64,000 nucleotides of DNA from Lewinellaceae bacterium. Its GTDB lineage: Bacteria > Bacteroidota > Bacteroidia > Chitinophagales > Saprospiraceae. The translations under genes were made by a program, and so were the position numbers. The notes under the pieces are model-generated. The model did not search any database. It had not been told where the DNA came from and saw only the letters and a list, made by a program, of their open reading frames with translations. The stretch spans positions 248,001 to 312,000 of the forward strand of contig JACJYG010000004.1 of assembly GCA_020636215.1 (NCBI GenBank). The letters are read 5' to 3'. The first letter of the stretch is position 1. Each line of letters begins with the position of its first letter. This document shows, piece after piece, positions 20,048 through 28,700 of this stretch.

Positions 20048-20182
20048 GGGGCGCTTCATGGTTTGATTTTTCCCCCTGCCGAGCGTAACGAAGACAGGCA
20101 TGGTTTCATGGTTCTATTGTCAGCGTGCCCGCAGTTTGCAGTCACAGTGAAACCGTAGAACCCTGAAACCATGAAAACCGCC
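20048..20182. repeat. word-repeat inverted repeat (GGTTTCATGGTTCT type)
   Basis: Between convergent genes. The arms GGTTTCATGGTTCT (20102-20115) and AGAACCCTGAAACC (20157-20170) are reverse complements with one mismatch, and shorter copies of the same word (CATGGTTT) lie at 20058 and 20100. A GCCGAGCGTAACGAAGACAGG element (20079-20098) precedes the left arm and resembles an element near 39330. Position at the ends of two converging genes suggests a transcription-ending hairpin, but there is no long T run. Confidence 0.55.
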
Positions 20183-20839
20183 CTAGGCCGTCTTTATCCC
20201 GCAGCCGAGCGCCTTGGTCGTTGCCGGGTTGGGTACTTCGCCCGCTTCCAAAGCATTGATCGCTTTTTCAACGAATTTCACCTGAACCCCTTCCGCGTCA
20301 CGTGCGCTATCGTCAATAGCGCCATGGTAGCGGAGCATTAGATTACTGTCGAGCAAAAACACTTCGGGGGTGCGGGTGGCGCCGTATTGAGGAAATACCG
20401 TTTGGCCTTCGTCAAAGAGATAAAGGAAAGGGTAGTTCTTTTCTTCCGCCCGCTTCTGCATGGCGGAAAAACTATCGCCGGGCTGAACCGCCGGGTCGTT
20501 GGGCTGAATGGCTACAACGGGATAGCCCATGGACGCATATTTGTTGTGCAGGTCGATAATGCGCTGCTCATTGGCTATAGCGTAAGGGCAGGTATTGCAG
20601 GTAAAGATGACGATGTAGCCTTTCGGCTGGTTGCCGTTGTCGTCTTTGATCGTAGCCAGGGAGTAAACCTGCTCGTCAACATTTTTCAATTTAAAATCGG
20701 GCGCTTTATCGCCGATACCGATGCCGTACGTTTGCTCGGTTGAGTGTTCGGCGCCGTCCTGTGATGCCGGAGCGTTATTGCTGCAGGCTATCGCCGAAAA
20801 GGACAGCGCAAGGGAGAGGATTAGCATGTAATACTTCAT
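20183..20839 (-). CDS. thioredoxin-fold (peroxiredoxin/redoxin-like) lipoprotein
   Basis: A 218-aa exported redox protein. The signal peptide ends with a lipobox-like SAIAC (Cys 19), predicting a lipid anchor. The mature part is an AhpC/TSA-redoxin fold: GIGDKAPDFKLKNVDEQVYS, then FTCNTCPYAIANEQRI with a CxxC (CNTC) at the thioredoxin active-site position, and GATRTPEVFLLD with the cis-Pro. The CxxC and the insertion FSAMQKRAEEKNYPF match the thioredoxin-family proteins near peroxiredoxins in Bacteroidota. It lies upstream-to-downstream with a TlpA-like gene and a dienelactone hydrolase on the same strand, probably one transcript for envelope redox maintenance. Confidence 0.85.
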   Translation of the reverse strand: MKYYMLILSLALSFSAIACSNNAPASQDGAEHSTEQTYGIGIGDKAPDFKLKNVDEQVYSLATIKDDNGNQPKGYIVIFTCNTCPYAIANEQRIIDLHNKYASMGYPVVAIQPNDPAVQPGDSFSAMQKRAEEKNYPFLYLFDEGQTVFPQYGATRTPEVFLLDSNLMLRYHGAIDDSARDAEGVQVKFVEKAINALEAGEVPNPATTKALGCGIKTA

Positions 20840-20876
20840 GATCTTGGAGATTTTATGGAATAATGAATCGGATGTC

Positions 20877-21449
20877 TTATTGGACGCGTTCTACTACGGC
20901 CTGCACGTCCTCCACTGCATGAACCGGGTTCCCAATAAATTCAGTTTTGTCCCCTTTATATACCAGGGTGGCAGGGATAGCGCCGCTCCATTCTGTTGAG
21001 ACCTTATCGATCCAGTCGTTATAGTGGCCATCGGCCAGGGCTACGACAGTGGGTTTCAATTGCCGTTCCCGGACAAAAGGCGCGAGCTTGGTTTCGAACT
21101 GCCGGGGGAAATCCAGGCTAACGAGGATGACTTTAACCTTCTGTCCTTGATAAGCGTCAACCAGCTGATCAAAGTAGGGCAACTCTGCCACGCAGGGGGC
21201 GCACCAGGTCGCCCAGAAGTTGATGATGTAGGTGGTGTCGTTATCTATATGGAAAAGAGGCTCGATCCGATCGAAGGTTGCATAGATGGGGATGCCTTGC
21301 AGAATGCTGTCCGGGGCAGGCCAGGCTGTATCAAACTGTTGCTGGCTTTGCCCGGTAGCTTCCGGCTGGGCGTTGCAACTGAAGAACAGGAGTGCAAGGC
21401 CGTACAACAGGGGCGTGGCATGGGGAAAAAACTTCATCAGGATGCGCAT
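20877..21449 (-). CDS. TlpA-family thiol-disulfide oxidoreductase lipoprotein
   Basis: A 190-aa thioredoxin-like protein. The signal peptide LYGLALLFFSC has a lipobox-like end with Cys at residue 25. The active site is NFWATWCAPCVAELPYF (WCAPC), and the Pro of the ATLVYKGD region serves the cis-Pro role. It probably reduces disulfides in the periplasm, as in TlpA/ResA proteins. The start codon abuts the stop of the upstream dienelactone-hydrolase gene (TAA at 21450-21452, ATG at 21447-21449), indicating translational coupling. A second Met at residue 5 is an alternative start. Confidence 0.88.
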   Translation of the reverse strand: MRILMKFFPHATPLLYGLALLFFSCNAQPEATGQSQQQFDTAWPAPDSILQGIPIYATFDRIEPLFHIDNDTTYIINFWATWCAPCVAELPYFDQLVDAYQGQKVKVILVSLDFPRQFETKLAPFVRERQLKPTVVALADGHYNDWIDKVSTEWSGAIPATLVYKGDKTEFIGNPVHAVEDVQAVVERVQ

Positions 21450-22337
21450 TTACTTCAGCTTTTCTTTGAAAAAATCTACAGTCCGCTGCCATGCAAGCGT
21501 AGCAGCGGCCTGGTCGTAGCGCGGCGTGGTATCATTGTGAAAGCCATGGTTTACATCGGGATAAATGTATGCTGTATATGCTTTATGGTGCTCCTTCAAA
21601 GCCGCTTCATAAGCGGGCCAGCCTTCGTTGACCCTTTCATCGAGCGCCGCATAGTGAAGGAGCAGAGGGGCATTGATCTTCGGCACGTCTTCTGCAGCCG
21701 GTTGTCCGCCATAAAAGGGAACCGCGGCCGACAGATCGGGAATCCGCACCGCCATCATATTTGAAATCCAGCCTCCGAAACAAAATCCCACAACGCCCAC
21801 GCGCCCATCGCATTTCGGATGCGCTTTCAGGTAGGAGAAAGCTGCGATAAAATCTTCCAGCATTTCATCCCGATCGCGTTTCCGTTGCAACTCCCTGCCA
21901 TCATCATCATTGCCGGGATACCCCCCGAGAGGAGTGAGCGCATCCGGCGCCAGAGAAATAAAACCTGCCAGGGCAGCCCTTCGCGCCACATCTTCGATGT
22001 GAGGGTTCAGGCCCCGGTTTTCATGCACTACGATAATGCCCGGCAGGGGGGCGGTGCTATCCGCCGGCCAGGAAAGCAAAGCGCGAATTTTGCCCCCTCC
22101 ATTGGGCGATTCATAATAGATGTATTCCGACTTCAGCCTGGGGTCGCCTGCCTTAACCTGGATCTTGTCGGTGTAATTCGGCATCAAAAATTTGAGCAGG
22201 GACGGGAGGGTAAAGCCGCCAATGGCGTATTTGGATAACTTATCGAGGAACAGCCTTCTGTCAATCCTATTGTGGACGTAGTCATCATAAATGCGGAAGA
22301 CTTCCGGGCTTATTGCTTCTTTTTTCACTTCTTTCAT
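21450..22337 (-). CDS. dienelactone hydrolase family protein with Tat-like leader
   Basis: A 295-aa alpha/beta hydrolase of the dienelactone-hydrolase family, which uses a Cys-Asp-His triad. Visible motifs are PGIIVVHENRGLNPH, GVVGFCFGGWISNMM (nucleophile Cys), ALDERVN (Asp) and YPDVNHGFHND (His). The N-terminus is not a normal Sec signal: DRRLFLDKLSKYAIGG followed by a hydrophobic stretch resembles a twin-arginine signal (RRxFL), so export is possible. The ATG at 22337 is preferred over a TTG seven codons upstream. It heads a probable three-gene minus-strand operon with the TlpA-like and peroxiredoxin-like genes. The substrate is unknown; many such proteins are general carboxylesterases. Confidence 0.87.
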   Translation of the reverse strand: MKEVKKEAISPEVFRIYDDYVHNRIDRRLFLDKLSKYAIGGFTLPSLLKFLMPNYTDKIQVKAGDPRLKSEYIYYESPNGGGKIRALLSWPADSTAPLPGIIVVHENRGLNPHIEDVARRAALAGFISLAPDALTPLGGYPGNDDDGRELQRKRDRDEMLEDFIAAFSYLKAHPKCDGRVGVVGFCFGGWISNMMAVRIPDLSAAVPFYGGQPAAEDVPKINAPLLLHYAALDERVNEGWPAYEAALKEHHKAYTAYIYPDVNHGFHNDTTPRYDQAAATLAWQRTVDFFKEKLK

Positions 22338-22438
22338 TGCGATAATTTTTTCAGACAAAGATAACGCAGAATATTAAGGAGAATTTGAAGCGATTCTGAG
22401 AATAACCTGATGGCCGGCAGTTCCGGCAGGGAACGGGT

Positions 22439-22475
22439 TAAAAACAAAAAGGCGCCGGAAATGTTTTCCGGCGCT
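22439..22475 (-). terminator. intrinsic terminator of the 141-aa lipoprotein gene
   Basis: A GCGCCGGAAA arm (22452-22461) pairs with TTTTCCGGCGC (to about 22474) around a tiny loop. On the minus strand it is followed by a T-rich run (plus-strand A-rich 22439-22450). It lies about 75 bp past the stop of the minus-strand gene above it, which suits Rho-independent termination before the dienelactone operon. Confidence 0.75.
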
Positions 22476-22550
22476 CTGCAATGGAGAAGAGCTTGCTAAT
22501 GCCCATACATTATGGGAACAAATCACAACTGCACCGCTTTTTTTATTCTG

Positions 22551-22976
22551 TTATTTTTCAAAGGTTAATAAATCGGTAAAATTGTCATTATCGTCTTCCA
22601 GGCGGATGCGTTGGGTTGTCATTTCAATTGTATACCAATCGTCATTCAGTTCTTGAAATTTGGCGTTGTTGGGAAAAGCCAGCCAAAGCTCTGTTTTTCC
22701 ATCATCAATAACCGTATTCCATGTGCCATTAACTACTTCGCTTATGCCCGGTTTAGAGGCCTGGATAGTACCATTGGTGTTAAATGAGAATAAGTATCCG
22801 GTAAACTCGGATGTTTCATCTACACCATCTTCTACGAACTCAGTAATGCGCCATTGCCCTGATGGTAAGGTTTGGGAAATTTCCTGCGAACTGTCAGGCT
22901 CAATGTCATCCATTTCGCATGATAAGAACAGAAGGGTTGTCATTAAGCCTATTAGTGCAACCGATTTGATTTTCAT
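22551..22976 (-). CDS. small lipocalin-like lipoprotein
   Basis: A 141-aa exported lipoprotein with signal MKIKSVALIGLMTTLLFLSC, the Cys being the predicted lipid anchor. The mature chain (GQWRITEFVEDGVDETSEFTG, then LFSFNTNGTI, VNGTWNTV and RLEDDNDNFTDLLTFEK) has the spacing of the lipocalin-like domain common in Bacteroidota lipoproteins: an opening GxW strand, a middle GTW strand and a closing hydrophobic strand. The function is unknown. I chose ATG 22976; a GTG 13 codons upstream adds a leader without signal character. A terminator follows. Confidence 0.75.
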   Translation of the reverse strand: MKIKSVALIGLMTTLLFLSCEMDDIEPDSSQEISQTLPSGQWRITEFVEDGVDETSEFTGYLFSFNTNGTIQASKPGISEVVNGTWNTVIDDGKTELWLAFPNNAKFQELNDDWYTIEMTTQRIRLEDDNDNFTDLLTFEK

Positions 22977-23022
22977 GAGTAAAGGTTTCAGTTGAGTAAA
23001 TACTATTTTCACCAACAGCAGG

Positions 23023-23844
23023 CTATCTTTTCAGGCCTGTATGGCTGGGAACGGGGCCAGCGCCTTCCGGGCTTAGGAGGACCGGCAAGTCTCCATCGGA
23101 GATAATCACTTTAGTGTTGGGAGATTTAGCCAATTCCAGGAAAGCTTCAATAGACTTGAATTGCAGGACCTGTGGGTCTAATCCCTCCGAGATGATATTT
23201 TGCGCATCGCGGACGCCTTCGGCCTCGATCCGCTTGCGCTCTGCTTCCCGGCGGGCTTCATCCAGGACGAATTCCATGCGCAGGGCGCGTTGCTCGGCCT
23301 CCAGTTTCTCCTCGATAGCCCGGGCCAGGTTGGCGGGCAACTGGATGCTCTTGATGAGGACCGCATCCACGGTGATACCCCGCTCGGCGAGGATGGAGGA
23401 CATTTGGTCTCGTATGTCCGTCTCAATAGTCGAGCGCTCGCCGGTGTGCATGTCCTTGGCGAAGAAGCGGGCGGAAACATCCGCTACTGCCGAACGGAAG
23501 ACCGGAAGGATCACATTTTCCTCATAATCCGGGCCAATATTGCGCAGAATCTCAGGGGCTTTAACGGACTGAATGTTGTAGAGGATAGAAATTTCGGCCC
23601 GGATGTTCAGGCCCTCTTTGGAGGGGAGATTAAGGGCGACTTCCATGTTCTCGGTCTGAATCGGTACTTTCACGATAGTAGAGGTAAATGGGTTGAACAC
23701 CCGCAGCCCTTCGGTATAGGGGCGGTCGGCATACTTTCCGAAAGTCCGCTTCACGCCAACTTCACCTTGTTGTACGACAGCGCAACCAGTAAACAATAGA
23801 CTAGCCAGCAGGAGCCAGGCTCCAGGAAACAATAACTTCTTCAT
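23023..23844 (-). CDS. prohibitin-like SPFH-domain lipoprotein
   Basis: A 273-aa protein of the SPFH (stomatin/prohibitin/flotillin/HflK) family. The leader ends LLFTGCAVV, a good lipobox (TGC), so it is predicted to be a lipoprotein. The SPFH domain starts VVQQGEVGVKRTFGKY and includes the family-typical ILYNIQSVKAPEILRNIGPDY, VSARFFAKDMHTGERSTIE and GITVDAVLIKSIQLP. A charged helical tail (EEKLEAEQRALRMEFVLDEARREAERKRIEAEG) would drive ring or filament assembly. It probably scaffolds membrane proteins or proteases. It sits alone between two lipoprotein-like genes on the same strand. Confidence 0.9.
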   Translation of the reverse strand: MKKLLFPGAWLLLASLLFTGCAVVQQGEVGVKRTFGKYADRPYTEGLRVFNPFTSTIVKVPIQTENMEVALNLPSKEGLNIRAEISILYNIQSVKAPEILRNIGPDYEENVILPVFRSAVADVSARFFAKDMHTGERSTIETDIRDQMSSILAERGITVDAVLIKSIQLPANLARAIEEKLEAEQRALRMEFVLDEARREAERKRIEAEGVRDAQNIISEGLDPQVLQFKSIEAFLELAKSPNTKVIISDGDLPVLLSPEGAGPVPSHTGLKR

Positions 23845-24026
23845 AGCACATTAATTTTGATTGAAAATAATTTTGGTTATGGGGCTACCAGTCCAGGTTT
23901 AACAAGCCATAGCCGGGCTTTCTCCGGAACACGCACCCGTCCGCTATCGCAGCTGGGCAAGCAGCGTACATCTCCCGGCCTAATTACCCCTCCCTGGACG
24001 GATGAGCCTCTGGTTAAGGCTGAGAT

Positions 24027-24818
24027 TTAATAGGAACACAGATACTGCAACTGCTCCAGCCCGCGGCTGTAGCCCATGCGAGCGCTATGTTGGAAATCGT
24101 CGCAGGCATCGGGACGATTGTAGCCGAGGATGCGGGCAATGCCTCGGTTGTAGTAGGCTTCCGCAAAATCAGGCTGCAGTTCGATAGCGGTAGTATAGTC
24201 CATTTCGGCGGCGAGGTAATTCCCCATCAGCAGGAAGACATTCCCGCGCAGTTTATACAGGCCGGGGTTGGGTTCTTCGCCCAGGGTCATTGCTGTTTCG
24301 AAGTCAGCCAGAGCACCTATGATGTCACCGGCCATTTTACGGTTGATGCCCCGGTTGAGCCATTCATTTTCTTCGGTTGCTCCCGCCTGGTTCATCAACT
24401 GATGAGGTTCGAAGGCCAGGATGTTCAACTTGCGCAAGTTATTTCCATAACCATACAAGTCCGCCACATAGGGATTGAGCCGGGTGGCAAACCGATAATC
24501 CTCCTGCGCCTCTGTCACACGGCCCAGGCGGAATTTGGCAATGCCCCGCTTGATGTAAGCCTCGGCGAAATAGGGATTCTGGGCTACAGCATTGTCATAG
24601 GCCAAAATGGCGTTCTCCGTACGGCCCTGCGTCATCAGGTTGTCGCCCTGAATCATAAACCGCATGATGCCTTCTCCGGCAATAATGGGGTTGTCGCTGA
24701 CCCGCGACTGGAACATGCCCAATTGGGACTGCTGCGCCAGCACGGGCTGAAGGCCGGCCAGCACAGCAGCCAAGACAATGGCCGGTATGAAAAAGCGCGT
24801 TATTTCTTTTGGAATCAT
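24027..24818 (-). CDS. exported tetratricopeptide-repeat protein
   Basis: A 263-aa protein with a signal peptide (FFIPAIVLAAVLAGLQPVLAQ) and about five TPR units, for example AILAYDNAVAQNPYFAEAYI, TEAQEDYRFATRLNPYVADL, GALADFETAMTLGEEPN and AEMDYTTAIELQPDFAEAYY. Cys residues near the C-terminus (ACDDF and QYLCSY) could form a disulfide. TPRs bind peptides or proteins; a role in envelope complex assembly is plausible but not shown. It is preceded by an A/T-rich 200-bp gap and followed by about 180 bp with no gene before the SPFH gene. Confidence 0.82.
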   Translation of the reverse strand: MIPKEITRFFIPAIVLAAVLAGLQPVLAQQSQLGMFQSRVSDNPIIAGEGIMRFMIQGDNLMTQGRTENAILAYDNAVAQNPYFAEAYIKRGIAKFRLGRVTEAQEDYRFATRLNPYVADLYGYGNNLRKLNILAFEPHQLMNQAGATEENEWLNRGINRKMAGDIIGALADFETAMTLGEEPNPGLYKLRGNVFLLMGNYLAAEMDYTTAIELQPDFAEAYYNRGIARILGYNRPDACDDFQHSARMGYSRGLEQLQYLCSY

Positions 24819-25036
24819 GGCATTGAGGGTTTATCGAGACAATTAAAAGGTTGACAATCAAAAATGATAGTTTTACTATTAAAAACAAACTCCTCAAATA
24901 CTTGTTCGCAAAAGTTGGCGCTTTAGATAAAAAAAAACAACCTAATAATTTATAGAGAGCAGTGGGCCTTGAAAGGAGAATACAAAATCCAATCCCAAAA
25001 ATAGCATTACTATCAAAACACATCAAGCTGTTTTAG

Positions 25037-25555
25037 TCATCCCGGAAGCCAGCCCACGACAACGTTCTCAAAGCTTTCCGACTCAATAGTGATTTTATCG
25101 CCTTTATCGTCTTCCAGTTCCACCTGTTCGATCAGCACATTGACCTTATAGGTATCATCCGGGCCCATGCTACCTTCTAAGATCCGGATACGGACCGTTC
25201 CTGAGGTAGCCAAATAAGTGTTGACAGGTTCTTCGCCGGGCTCTATAACGTCGTCGCAATAGAGGGAGGCTAATTTTTTCCTGAACTTATCCACCTTTAC
25301 TGTGATGTGCTCATCCGGCAGTTCGAAGACGTGCTCTTGAAGATCCTCGAGCCCCAGTTCATCCGTCCGGCCGTTCACCACCAGGCCGGCCAGTTGGTTT
25401 TGGGCGTATTTGTACAAGAAAAAATTACCACAACCTCTGGCCTGGGCGGAAAATTCCAAATCCTTGGGGCGGATCTTTTCGCCGGAGCAGCTCTGGTTTA
25501 TGGCCAGAAGGACCAGAAGTATGAGCAGGCTGGATAATCTGATCGTTGTGGGCAT
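25037..25555 (-). CDS. hypothetical exported lipoprotein
   Basis: A 172-aa protein I do not recognise. The leader LLILLVLLAINQSC has a lipobox-like end (QSC) predicting a lipid-anchored Cys. The mature part is Asp/Glu-rich, with two further Cys residues (RGCGNFFLYKY and LYCDDVIEPGEE) that may pair, and alternating hydrophobic strands (GTVRIRILEG, YKVNVLIEQVELED, FENVVVGWLPG) consistent with a beta-sandwich. It lies between dnaE and the TPR gene on the same strand with no obvious functional link. Confidence 0.7.
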   Translation of the reverse strand: MPTTIRLSSLLILLVLLAINQSCSGEKIRPKDLEFSAQARGCGNFFLYKYAQNQLAGLVVNGRTDELGLEDLQEHVFELPDEHITVKVDKFRKKLASLYCDDVIEPGEEPVNTYLATSGTVRIRILEGSMGPDDTYKVNVLIEQVELEDDKGDKITIESESFENVVVGWLPG

Positions 25556-25750
25556 AGCTGTTTTTTTCTCAAGTTAAGCTTTATTCTGTTTTTTGTAAAT
25601 GGGGAGAGCACGGCCAGCCGCTTACCATTTAGCAGCCACTGTTGTTTTGGGAAAGGTATTCAGTCAACAGGCCCTCAAGAGGCTCCAGGAACCAGGAACC
25701 AGAAACTCCAAACCTTCAAAGGGCCTGCCGACTGTGTACTCCCGACTGAA
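25556..25750. other. gene-free gap with short word repeat
   Basis: About 195 bp downstream of dnaE (minus strand). It holds a short direct word repeat CCAGGAACCAGGAACCAGAAACTCC (about 25685-25710 on plus), similar in style to the word repeats found at 39.3 kb. No hairpin with a T run was found. Confidence 0.4.
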
Positions 25751-28700
25751 CTAGTTCACCTGATACTCCACCCCCAGCCGTTCCAGTTCAACGATAAAGC
25801 CGTTGGTGGCGTTGACGCGGCGGTCTTTGGCGGCCATGGCCAGGCGCAGGCGTTTGGATCTGTCGACGAGTTCCATACGCAGTCGGTGGGGGCCTTCGTG
25901 TTGTTTACACAACTCGTCGATGCGGTTGATAAAGTCGATGGTGATGACCTCAACGGGCAGTTTGAGGGTAATGGCCTGGGTCAGGTTTTCGGCGATGCCT
26001 TCCAGGAGTTTGACGTCTTTGATTTTGAGTTCCATACCCTCATTGCGCCAACTGCGCTGCCAGCCAGCCTTAATGAAGAGTGCTTTGCCATCTTCAAAAA
26101 GGTGTTTGAATTTCTGGTAGTCTTCCCCGAAGAGTTTGAATTCGTAGGAGCCATTGTAATCACTCAGTTCAAAGATACCCCAACCGTTGCCGTTTTTACT
26201 GACCATATGGCGCGCCACGGTCACCATACCTGCCAGGTTTAGTGAAGGGCGGTTCTGGTTGTCGTCCACTTCGGCAAGGGAACAGGAGATAAAGTTTTCC
26301 ACTTCCATCCGGTAGTCATCCAACGGATGGCCAGAGACGAAAATGCCGGTCACCTGTTTTTCGTTGTTCAGCTTCTCGAGCAGGGGCCAGGGGTTACAAT
26401 CCGGCATGGGCGGCTCGGGGATCATGACTTCATCCGTTTCACCGAATAGGGAGTTGACGGCCTGCGCTTTTTGCGACTGATAGGCGTTTCCGTAGCGCAG
26501 CGCGTGTTCCAGGAGCGAGTCATATTTGTCGGACGGTGCGAAATACTGGGCGCGGTGGGTGCTTTCGAAACAGTCGAAGCCGCCACCAAGCGCCAGGCTC
26601 TCCAATACTTTTTTATTGACGGAGCGGAGGCTGAGGCGCCGCATCATATCGAAAAGGCTTTCGAAAGGCCCATTGGCTTTGCGGTCTTCCAGGATTTCCT
26701 CCACCGGCCCCTCTCCTACCCCTTTGAGGGCGGACATGCCAAAGCGGATATGGCCGCTTTTATTGACGGAAAAGTCGGAAGCGGACTCGTTGACGCTGGG
26801 CCCGAGTACGGTCAGCCCCATGCGCTTGCACTCTTGCAGGAAGAAGGTGATTTTGGAAATATCGTTCTTGTTGTGGGTCAGCACGCTGGCCATAAACTCT
26901 GCCGGGTAGTGCGCTTTGAGGTAGGCCGTTTGGAAGGCCACGAAGGCGTAGCAGGTGGAGTGCGACTTGTTGAATGCATAAGATGCGAAGGCTTCCCAGT
27001 CTTTCCAGACCTTTTCAAGAGTCGGTTTGGGGTGGCCTCGTTCCGTACCGCCTTCGATGAATTTAGGGTACATGGCGTCGAGGTCGGCCTTGAGTTTTTT
27101 ACCCATGGCCTTGCGCAACTTGTCCGCCTGGCCCTTAGTGAAGCCGGCCAGTTTTTGGGACAGGAGCATCACCTGCTCCTGATATACTGTAATTCCGTAG
27201 GTTTCCCGAAGATACTCCTCCATATCCGCCAGGTCATAAATCACCGGTTTACGGCCATGTTTGCGGTCGATGAACTCAGGGATATATTCCAACGGGCCGG
27301 GGCGGTAGAGGGCGTTCATGGCGATGAGGTCCTCGAAAGTGGTGGGTACGAGTTCCTTCATATACTTCTGCATGCCGGTACTTTCATACTGAAAGATCGC
27401 GACCGTTTCACCGCGTTGGAAGAGCTCGTAGGTTTTGGGGTCGTCGAGCGGCACCTCGTCCATGTCCAGTTTGATGCCGTAGTTTTCCTCCACCATGCGG
27501 ACGGCATCCTTGATGATGGTCAGGGTTTTCAGCCCGAGGAAGTCCATTTTCAGCAAGCCGGCAGATTCCGCCACACTGTTGTCGAACTGAGTGACCAACA
27601 TGTCCGACTCCTTATCCACTTTAACGGGGACGTACTTGGTGATCTCATCCGGGGTGATCACCACGCCACAGGCGTGGATGCCGGTATTGCGCACCGACCC
27701 TTCCAGCTTCTGGGCGGTCCGGATCATTTTTCCGATCTGGTCTGGCGCTTCGGCCATTTGGCGGAACTGGTAGGCCTTTTCCAGTTCTTCGGAATTCAGC
27801 AGTTCCTTGAGTTTGGGCGCCACATCCCCTGGAGCCAGTACCTTGGCGAGGGAAGCCTTAAGGTGGGCGGGAAAGTTTTTGGACACCCGGTCCACCTCAT
27901 TAAGCGGCACGTTCATCACCCGGCCCACATCGCGCAGCGACATTTTTGCGGCCATGGTGCCGTAAGTAACGATCTGGGCGACCTGGTTTCGGCCGTATTT
28001 TTCGATCACATAATCGAGCACCTTCTGGCGGCCAACGTCGTCGAAGTCGATATCAATATCCGGCATGGAGACGCGCTCCGGGTTGAGGAAGCGCTCGAAC
28101 AGCAGGTCGTATTTAATGGGGTCGACGTTGGTGATGCCGATACAATAGGCCACGGCCGAGCCGGCAGCCGAGCCGCGCCCCGGCCCTACTGCTACCCCCA
28201 TTTGCCGGGCTGTAGTAGTAAAATCCTGAACGATAAGGAAGTAGCCGGGATAACCCGAATTTTCGATGACCTTCAGTTCGAAGTCGAGGCGTTCCTGTAT
28301 CTCCGGGGTGATCGTACCGTAGCGGCGTTTGGCCCCTTCAAAAGTAAGGTGGCGCAGGTAGTCATCCTGTGATTTGAAGCCGGGGGGGATAGGGAAAGCC
28401 GGCAGCAGGATATCGCGCTTCAGTTTCAGCTTGTCGACCTTATCGAAGATCTCGATCGTCGTATCCACGGCCTGAGGCACATCGTGGAACAGCTGGTTCA
28501 TTTCCTGCTGCGTCTTGAAGTAGAAGTCAGAACTAGGGAACTTGAAGCGGTCCAGGTTTTCAACCAGGCTGTTGGTATTGACACAAAGCAGGATATCGTG
28601 GGGCAGGTAGTCCTCTTCTTCAACGTAGTGGGAGTCGTTGGTGCAAATAACCTTGACGTTGTATTTGCGGGCAAACAGCAGGAGTTGCTGGTTGACGTCT

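Noticed and set aside
26471..28372. 633-codon plus-strand frame opposite dnaE
   Set aside because: Antisense shadow of dnaE; its translation is low-information (many His, Val and Gly runs) with no domain, and dnaE is unmistakable on the other strand.
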